Shown one piece after another: positions 58,017 to 64,000 of a stretch of 64,000 nt of DNA. The DNA is from Methylophaga pinxianii (GTDB lineage Bacteria > Pseudomonadota > Gammaproteobacteria > Nitrosococcales > Methylophagaceae), in NCBI RefSeq assembly GCF_020447225.1, contig NZ_JAJAEO010000175.1, positions 1-64,000 on the forward strand, written 5' to 3'. Numbering within the stretch: position 1 is the first letter of the stretch; each line of letters opens with the position of its first letter. The translations under genes and the position numbers were made by a program. A model generated the notes under the pieces. The model saw only the letters and a list, made by a program, of their open reading frames with translations. It had not been told where the DNA came from and did not search any database.

Positions 58017-60859
58017 CCGGTATTACGCATACCCTGTGAGATAGCACTGATACTGCGCAGTAAAGGATCGCGCCATTTGGTGGATTCATCAGCTTCACTA
58101 AAACTGCCATGACGATAGCGTTTCAATAACATCAATTGAATGTGATTCAGCGGATCCAGATAGGCCTGTCTTCTGCGCAGCGATAATGCTAATTGAGGGT
58201 TTTCGGCCATCAGATTATCAGCACCTGTCAGTTGTAATAATTGACTGACTGTTTGCTGGTATTCATCACGAATAACTGAAAGCACTTGTTTAGCCTGTTG
58301 CTTATCGGCGCATAACTCAGCATATTCTGCTGCAATCTCCATATCCGCTTTGGAAAGCGACATCTGTGTATTACTGACCATGGCGCGGAAGAATGGCCAT
58401 TCGAAATACATTTTTTGCAGCATATTCCGTCTTTCTGGATCGTCAGCAACCCATGAAGCTATCGCTGTTCCAATGCCGTACCACCCCGGGAGAGTATGCC
58501 GCGATTGCGCCCAGGCAAAAACCCAGCCTATTGCCCGGACCGAAGATTTAGAGCGGTCTCCTGCTTTGCGATGAGACGGTCGTGAACCAATATTCATCAA
58601 ACCAATTTCACGGATCGGACAGGCTTCGTAAAAATAATCGAGGAAGCCTGGCGTTTGTTCAGTCAAATGTCGATACTGCTGTTCGCCCAGCTCGGCCAGT
58701 TGCTGCATGATAGTCAGATATTCGGGTTTTTCTTGGGCCGAATCGGTCACTAAACCACGGCTGGCTTTGATCAGTGCAGATACCCCCACACCTAACTCAT
58801 ACGCTGCAGTCTCAGTATTACCATATTTAAAGGACAATACTTCACCCTGTTCGGTGAATTTGATCTGGCCATGTACGGTATCCACCGGCTGGGCCAGAAT
58901 GGCATCATGGGTGGGGCCACCACCACGGCCAATAGTGCCACCACGCCCATGAAACATCCGACAGCCAATGGCATATTTTTCAGATAGCTGACTGATCGCT
59001 TTTTGTGCCTGATACAAATTCCATGCCGAAGCGAGAATGCCGCCATCTTTACAAGAGTCTGAATAACCGAGCATGACTTCCTGCATATTGCCAGAGGCGG
59101 TCAGCAACGTACGGTATTGGCTGTTCTCCAGCAGTGCCGTCATGACTGGTTTGATATGCTCCAAATCCTCAATTGTTTCAAATAGTGGTGCCACCCGGAT
59201 ATGGCAATACCAACCTTTTTCATCCTGTCCGATTAAATCAGCAAACCTTGCCAGGAGCATGACTTCCAGAATATGACTGGCCTGATGGGTCATGGAAATC
59301 ACATAATTGCCAAAGGCTTTTTCGCTGACTTCAACCCGCAATCGGGCGATCAGTCGGAAAACATTAATAATTTCGAGAGAGTCAGGCTGCAAATCACCAT
59401 AAATATCAGGCAACCTGGGGGCGGCCAGCAAATCAGTCAACAATGTCTGACGTTCCGCTTCATTCATTAGCAGATAATGGCGATTGAGCCCGGTTAATGC
59501 CAATATCTCACCCACAGCATCGGTATGTTTTGAGGATTCCTGACGAATATCCAGGTTGTATAGATAAAAACCGAATGTTTTAACCAGCCGGATCAGATCG
59601 GTAAGTTCAGCAGCCGCTATTGCCATATCGCCGTTGTCTACCAGTGAACGATATATTAAATCTAAATCAGCCAGAAACTCATCTTCGTTATGATAAGCCA
59701 CGCCCAGGCTTTCAATTTTCAGATCCGGGCGGAAAAACTCTTCCAGCACCGCCAGGTTATCCTTTAGCCGGTATCGCATCATGTAGAGTTTGCGTCGGTA
59801 TGGCTCATTTACAAAACGTTGCGGGTTAGTGATAAAAGCGCCTGCATAACGTTGTTCACCCTGTTCAATATCGTTTGCCAGTGCTTCATTAATCGCACAC
59901 AGTGGTTGTGAATGCGTCAGAATAAAACTGAGTTTGGTTACATCCTCCAGATAACGACGAATTACTGTACGTTTCTGCAAAGCAATCGCCATTTCTGTCG
60001 TTTGAGCAGTGACAAAGGGGTTTCCATCCCGGTCGCCCCCAATCCATGAACCAAAGCGTAAATAGTCCGGCACAACAATCGGTGTTTCCGGGTCCAGCTC
60101 ATCACCATAAACTCGCCGTAATGCATTTTCCAGGTTGCGATAATTACGTGGTACCGCATCAAACAAACTGACATTGAAATAATACAGGCCGTTTTTGATT
60201 TCATCACGTACTGACGGTTTAACCGCTCTCACTTCATCAGTCGCCCAGAGTAGCTGGATTTGGCGCTTTAACTGCATTCGTATCTGTTGTTGATCGTAAG
60301 GTGTTATCAGACCTTCGGTCAGTTTCTCGTCCAGCAAAAAGACCCGACGCAACATTTCCATCACTGTACGTCGTTTGGATTCGGTTGGATGAGCGGTAAA
60401 CACCGGCATAAACACCAGTTTTTTTAACAGTCCTTGCAACTGTTCAATCGTCACCCCTTCATTTTTGAACTGGGTCAGTGTGTCGAGAAACGAACCATGC
60501 CAGAGATTTCCACCGTTACGCAGTTGAATTTGCCGATTATGATGATGATAGGCTTCCTCAGCGGTGTTCACGAGACTGAAGTACAGGTTAAAAGCCCGGA
60601 TCACATCGCGCAACGTCAGTTCATCCAGCGATTCAATTTTATCTTTAAGACTCTGCCGCAACTCGGCATCCTCTTCTTTACGCAACCGAATAAATCCTTT
60701 GCGTAACTGTTCGACAGCTTGGTAAACCTCTGGACCAGACTGTTCAGCGATGACTTCGCCTAATAAATTGACCAGAAAACGAACATGCGCTCGCAGGTCT
60801 TTATCCAGTAGCAACTCTAATGCGGCTACGTTGCTGAAATCAACTTGTCGTGTTGTCAT
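58013..60859 (-). CDS. ppc: Phosphoenolpyruvate carboxylase
   Basis: 948-residue anaplerotic enzyme forming oxaloacetate from PEP and bicarbonate. Catalytic segments are FTAHPTESKRRTVMEML (active histidine, about residue 156), YSDSCKDGGILAS, and FHGRGGTIGRGGGPTHDAI; the C-terminus ends in the conserved QGMRNTG. The ATG overlaps the glgA stop by 4 bases, so both are made from one transcript. In a methylotroph it would fix extra CO2; elsewhere it refills the TCA cycle. Confidence 0.97.
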   Translation of the reverse strand: MTTRQVDFSNVAALELLLDKDLRAHVRFLVNLLGEVIAEQSGPEVYQAVEQLRKGFIRLRKEEDAELRQSLKDKIESLDELTLRDVIRAFNLYFSLVNTAEEAYHHHNRQIQLRNGGNLWHGSFLDTLTQFKNEGVTIEQLQGLLKKLVFMPVFTAHPTESKRRTVMEMLRRVFLLDEKLTEGLITPYDQQQIRMQLKRQIQLLWATDEVRAVKPSVRDEIKNGLYYFNVSLFDAVPRNYRNLENALRRVYGDELDPETPIVVPDYLRFGSWIGGDRDGNPFVTAQTTEMAIALQKRTVIRRYLEDVTKLSFILTHSQPLCAINEALANDIEQGEQRYAGAFITNPQRFVNEPYRRKLYMMRYRLKDNLAVLEEFFRPDLKIESLGVAYHNEDEFLADLDLIYRSLVDNGDMAIAAAELTDLIRLVKTFGFYLYNLDIRQESSKHTDAVGEILALTGLNRHYLLMNEAERQTLLTDLLAAPRLPDIYGDLQPDSLEIINVFRLIARLRVEVSEKAFGNYVISMTHQASHILEVMLLARFADLIGQDEKGWYCHIRVAPLFETIEDLEHIKPVMTALLENSQYRTLLTASGNMQEVMLGYSDSCKDGGILASAWNLYQAQKAISQLSEKYAIGCRMFHGRGGTIGRGGGPTHDAILAQPVDTVHGQIKFTEQGEVLSFKYGNTETAAYELGVGVSALIKASRGLVTDSAQEKPEYLTIMQQLAELGEQQYRHLTEQTPGFLDYFYEACPIREIGLMNIGSRPSHRKAGDRSKSSVRAIGWVFAWAQSRHTLPGWYGIGTAIASWVADDPERRNMLQKMYFEWPFFRAMVSNTQMSLSKADMEIAAEYAELCADKQQAKQVLSVIRDEYQQTVSQLLQLTGADNLMAENPQLALSLRRRQAYLDPLNHIQLMLLKRYRHGSFSEADESTKWRDPLLRSISAISQGMRNTG

Positions 60860-62322
60860 GAAATATCCACTAATTGCTCATAAAGATGCAGATAAGCTTG
60901 TGCGCTATTTATCCAACTAAAATCCTGCACCATTGCCGTCAGCATCATCCGTCGCCATAAACGGGGATGTGTAAATAACTCATTTACCTTTAACAATGTG
61001 CCATACAAATCCTCGACCGTTGGCTCTGCAAACTTAAAGCCGGTTGCCAACATCTGTTTGCGATTTTCTTCTGTGGCATCGACCACCGTATCCGCCAGTC
61101 CCCCCGTATCCCTGACGACTGGCAACGTACCATAGCGCAGACTATACATTTGATTTAAACCGCAGGGCTCAAATCGTGACGGCATGAGAAACGCATCTGC
61201 GCCAGCCTCAATTTTGTGTGCAAGCGCTTCATCATAACCAAATTGAATACCCACTTTATCAGGAAATCTGGCGCGCAAAACCCTTAGGTCTTGCTCCAAA
61301 CCGGCTTCCCCGCTTCCCAGACAAACTAATTGAATATCTCTGCCTTCAGTCAACAAACGGTGAATCGCCTCAATAGTGAGATCCACCCCTTTTTGTGACA
61401 CCAAACGACTGATCATGCCAAACATCAACGTGTCTGCTGATTCGGGCAGAAAGAAATGTTGCTGCAATGCCTTTTTGTTCAGACTTTTAGGTCGCAGGTT
61501 TTTAATATTAAATGGATGATCAATGAACTTATCGGTTTGTGGATTCCATTCAAGGGTATCAATACCATTCACAATGCCACTTAGTCGTGATTGTTGGGCA
61601 CGAAGGGACAGTAAACCTTCCAGACCATAGCCAAACTCGTAATGACAAATCTCCTGCGCATAGGTCGGGCTCACACTGGTGATATGGTCAGCATAAACCA
61701 AACCACCCTTCATAAAGGACATCATGCCATAAAACTCAATGCCTTCGATTTGCCATAACGAATCAGGCAAGTTCAGCATTTCAAACACCTGACGCGAAAA
61801 TAATCCTTGATACGCCATATTATGAATAGTGAAAACGGTGGCTGGACGACTATCCTGCAGACTGAGTAAAGCTGGAATCAGACCGGTCTGCCAATCATTA
61901 CAATGCACGACTTCAGGTTGCCAGTCTAATCCGGCCTGATTCGACGCCACCGCCACCGCAGCGCGGCAAAATAACGCAAAACGCGATGCATTATCAGCCC
62001 AATCCGCCCCCTTTGTATCGCAATAAGGCCCGCCATCACGATCAAAATGTTCCGCAGATTCCACCAACCAGACAATGACATCACTGCCGGGAAGTTGTGT
62101 TTGTAAAATACGAATGGCTTGTTGGTAACCTTCCAATTTAATGGTCGCCACTAATGCGCGTTCACCCAGCTGATCAAGCGTAGCGCGATAGGCCGGCATA
62201 ATAATGCGAATATCCTGTTGCATCTGTGAAAGCGCCAGTGGCAGACTTGCTGACACATCCGCTAACCCTCCGGTTTTCATCAGAGGATGAACTTCACTGC
62301 TAGCAAACAGAATTTTTCGCAC
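60856..62322 (-). CDS. glgA: Glycogen synthase (ADP-glucose type)
   Basis: 488 residues from GTG 62322 (VRKILFASSEVHPLMK), with GGGAG 6-8 bases upstream. The GT5 signature KTGGLADVSASLPLAL (about 17-32) binds ADP-glucose, and PSRFEPCGLNQMYSLRYGT (about 386-404) carries the conserved catalytic E. It extends alpha-1,4-glucan chains. A longer frame to 62406 adds 28 residues overlapping zwf and is unlikely. First gene of glgA-ppc. Confidence 0.95.
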   Translation of the reverse strand: MRKILFASSEVHPLMKTGGLADVSASLPLALSQMQQDIRIIMPAYRATLDQLGERALVATIKLEGYQQAIRILQTQLPGSDVIVWLVESAEHFDRDGGPYCDTKGADWADNASRFALFCRAAVAVASNQAGLDWQPEVVHCNDWQTGLIPALLSLQDSRPATVFTIHNMAYQGLFSRQVFEMLNLPDSLWQIEGIEFYGMMSFMKGGLVYADHITSVSPTYAQEICHYEFGYGLEGLLSLRAQQSRLSGIVNGIDTLEWNPQTDKFIDHPFNIKNLRPKSLNKKALQQHFFLPESADTLMFGMISRLVSQKGVDLTIEAIHRLLTEGRDIQLVCLGSGEAGLEQDLRVLRARFPDKVGIQFGYDEALAHKIEAGADAFLMPSRFEPCGLNQMYSLRYGTLPVVRDTGGLADTVVDATEENRKQMLATGFKFAEPTVEDLYGTLLKVNELFTHPRLWRRMMLTAMVQDFSWINSAQAYLHLYEQLVDIS

Positions 62323-62335
62323 GATGCACTCCCAA

Positions 62336-62347
62336 AATTGTACAATT
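62336..62347. promoter_or_regulatory. perfect palindrome in glgA/zwf divergent promoter
   Basis: AATTGTACAATT is a perfect 12-bp palindrome in the 78-base gap between the divergent genes. It lies just downstream of the glgA -10 box, a position suited to a repressor, so it may be an operator. Confidence 0.4.
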
Positions 62348-62352
62348 GATAA

Positions 62353-62358
62353 ATTATA
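62353..62358 (-). promoter_or_regulatory. glgA -10 box
   Basis: Read leftward the sequence is TATAAT, a perfect -10 element, giving a leader of about 25 bases to the GTG start of glgA. No convincing -35 box is seen at 16-18 bases, suggesting activator dependence or a weak promoter. Confidence 0.45.
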
Positions 62359-62400
62359 TACGCTCAAAGGCACAGTCACAGCCTTGTAACGGGAGAAACC

Positions 62401-63870
62401 ATGCAACCTTGTACTATTGTTATTTTCGGCGCCACCGGCGATCTATCCCAGAAAAAATTGCTACCGGCCTTGTATCATCTACAAGCCGAAAATCGTCTGA
62501 CTGACGATACACGCATTATTTGTATGGGGCGTAAAGAAAGCAGCCAGCAAGAGTGGCAGGATTTGGTCATAGAGTATGTTACTCCTCGTGTTCGTGGAGG
62601 AATAAATGATGAAATACTGCAGACTTTCCTGAAGAAAGTGCACTATTTCAAATGTGATATCAATGAAGCCTTCAGCTATCACGAATTGAAAAAACTGATT
62701 ACTACCCCGGAAAATGGTTTCTCTCAGAATATCGTTTTTTACCTTTCTATCAGTCCTTCTCTATTCAGCGTAGTTGGCGATCAACTTTCCGCTGTGGGGT
62801 TAAATCAGGAACAGGATGGCTGGCGTCATCTGGTGGTCGAAAAACCATTTGGTTACGATCAGAAAAGTGCGGCCGAACTGGAACGTATCCTGCGCAAAAA
62901 CTTTACTGAGGAACAGACTTACCGGATTGATCACTATCTGGGTAAAGGCACAGTCCAGAATATTTTTGTGTTCCGTTTTGCCAATTTGTTATTGGAGCCG
63001 TTATGGAATCATAAATATATCGATCACGTGCAAATTACCCATGCTGAACAGCAAGGTGTGGGTGGTCGTGCCGGTTACTATGATGGCTCCGGTGCACTAC
63101 GTGACATGATTCAAAGTCACTTATTGCAAGTGATGGCCCTGGTCGCCATGGAACCACCGGCAGATATGGATGATGAATCCTTACGTGATGAAAAAGTAAA
63201 AGTTCTGAAATCGATTCGGCCAATCACTAAAGACACCGTCGACCAACATGCTTTCCGTGGTCAATATGCGGCCGGTGAAATTAATGGTAAACCAGTGAAA
63301 GGTTATCTGGAAGAAGATGATGCGCCGGAAGGCAGTGTGACTGAAACCTATGCTGCGATGAAAGTCTACATCGATAACTGGCGCTGGCATGGAGTGCCTT
63401 TCTATTTACGCACCGGTAAATGCATGCCGGAATCCAAAGCAATGATTGCGATTCGCTTTAAAAAACCACCATTGGAATTATTTAAAGACACCAAAGTGGG
63501 CGAAAGTCATGCCAACTGGATTGTGATGGGTCTGCAACCTGACAACACATTGCGTATTGAGTTACAGGCTAAACAACCTGGCCTGGAAATGAAAGCGCAT
63601 ACGGTTGCTCTGGAAACCATGGAATCCGATGACAACAAACACAAGCTTGACGCTTATGAGGCATTAATATTGGATGCTATCCAGGGAGATCGTTCATTAT
63701 TTCTGCGTGCCGACGAAGTCAATCTGGCCTGGAAAGCGGTTGATCCGATTCTGGAGAAGTGGGCAGAGGAACAGGATTTTGTACACACATACAAAGCAGG
63801 CACCTGGGGTCCAGAAGAAGTGAAATGTTTGCAGGATAATCCATGTCATGCATGGCGCAACAATATCTAG
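62401..63870 (+). CDS. zwf: Glucose-6-phosphate 1-dehydrogenase
   Basis: 489-residue enzyme oxidising glucose-6-phosphate to 6-phosphogluconolactone with NADP. It has the Rossmann motif [19 protein letters not shown] (about 7-25), the active-site signature [13 protein letters not shown] (about 177-189) and the substrate site VEKPFGYD. It feeds the oxidative pentose phosphate/cyclic RuMP routes. Divergent from glgA-ppc and closed by a strong terminator at 63883-63914. Confidence 0.97.
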   Translation: MQPCTIVIFGATGDLSQKKLLPALYHLQAENRLTDDTRIICMGRKESSQQEWQDLVIEYVTPRVRGGINDEILQTFLKKVHYFKCDINEAFSYHELKKLITTPENGFSQNIVFYLSISPSLFSVVGDQLSAVGLNQEQDGWRHLVVEKPFGYDQKSAAELERILRKNFTEEQTYRIDHYLGKGTVQNIFVFRFANLLLEPLWNHKYIDHVQITHAEQQGVGGRAGYYDGSGALRDMIQSHLLQVMALVAMEPPADMDDESLRDEKVKVLKSIRPITKDTVDQHAFRGQYAAGEINGKPVKGYLEEDDAPEGSVTETYAAMKVYIDNWRWHGVPFYLRTGKCMPESKAMIAIRFKKPPLELFKDTKVGESHANWIVMGLQPDNTLRIELQAKQPGLEMKAHTVALETMESDDNKHKLDAYEALILDAIQGDRSLFLRADEVNLAWKAVDPILEKWAEEQDFVHTYKAGTWGPEEVKCLQDNPCHAWRNNI

Positions 63871-63882
63871 ATAATGTTAATG

Positions 63883-63914
63883 AAAAAAAACCGGACACTG
63901 TCCGGTTTTTTTTT
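63883..63914. terminator. bidirectional Rho-independent terminator after zwf
   Basis: CCGGAC-ACT-GTCCGG is flanked by an A8 tract on the left and T10 on the right, so it terminates both zwf and a leftward gene from the right edge. Confidence 0.92.
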
Positions 63915-63940
63915 GCCTTAACTTAATCGGGTCAATTACG

Positions 63941-64000
63941 TCAGGTTAAAGCCTGACCAAGTTTTATCTTCATTTCAGCTTTCCAATCATCGGTGCAGGT
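63941..64000 (-). CDS. possible C-terminal end of a leftward gene (partial)
   Basis: Read leftward from the window edge, 19 open codons (ending KIKLGQALT) reach a TGA at 63943-63941. The bidirectional terminator 26 bases further on supports a convergent gene here. Too short to name. Confidence 0.35.
   Translation of the reverse strand, partial: TCTDDWKAEMKIKLGQALT

Noticed and set aside
62323..62406. Longer GlgA start overlapping zwf
   Set aside because: The extra 28 residues are unlike GlgA, and GTG 62322 has a good GGGAG upstream.

Overview
This window is a chromosome segment from a gammaproteobacterium of moderate GC content. The classification rests on gene order and protein style: the zapA / 6S RNA / ygfB-pepP-ubiH-ubiI neighbourhood, the carAB-greA-rlmE-ftsH-folP-glmM-tpiA-secG-tRNA-Leu order, a divergent cpxP / cpxRA locus, and a Pseudomonas-type HemB. 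The 14-gene nuo cluster with separate nuoC and nuoD followed by a DUF2818 gene is shared with betaproteobacteria and some gammaproteobacteria. A marine methylotroph related to Methylophaga would fit, but that is an inference; no marker gene here proves genus.

Layout. 93-14724 (minus): complete complex I operon nuoA-N plus DUF2818. 14848-21941: an accessory block with a membrane GGDEF/EAL protein, a RarD-like exporter, a DUF72 protein, LigD and Ku (bacterial end joining). 22102-33483 (minus): tRNA-Leu(GAG) and the conserved housekeeping run secG, tpiA, glmM, folP, ftsH, rlmE, DUF4149, greA, carB, carA. 33649-35483 (plus): hemB-aroE. 35544-38208: cpxP-like gene divergent from cpxR-cpxA, with two tandem CpxR boxes between them. 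38228-43804: periplasmic Cu/Zn SOD, an AcrAB-type RND pump and a divergent MarR regulator. 43833-48898: 6S RNA, zapA and a ZapB-like gene, divergent from ygfB-pepP-ubiH-ubiI. 48903-51214 (minus): rhlB followed by two unrecognised overlapping genes. 51315-58016 (plus): trxA, uvrD, a lipoprotein TRAP binding protein, a small unknown gene, a DUF411 protein, a DMT transporter and an SrmB-like helicase. 58013-62322 (minus): glgA-ppc, divergent from zwf (62401-63870). The right edge holds the probable tail of a leftward gene.

How the genes work together. Most of the window is core metabolism: respiratory NADH oxidation, ubiquinone hydroxylation, pyrimidine/arginine precursor supply (CarAB), haem and shikimate steps, glycolysis, cell-wall precursor (GlmM), folate, and a glgA-ppc/zwf hub controlling glycogen, anaplerosis and NADPH. 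Envelope maintenance is a second theme (FtsH, Cpx, SodC, RND pump, DUF411). The parts least explained by known biology are the end-joining block placed between tRNA-Leu and nuoA, the genes co-transcribed with rhlB, and the TRAP-lipoprotein/DUF411/DMT cluster. I found no CRISPR array, insertion sequence, prophage or rRNA operon, and no clearly new defence or biosynthetic system. No gene-free stretch exceeds 300 bases; the longest (43805-44055) holds 6S RNA.
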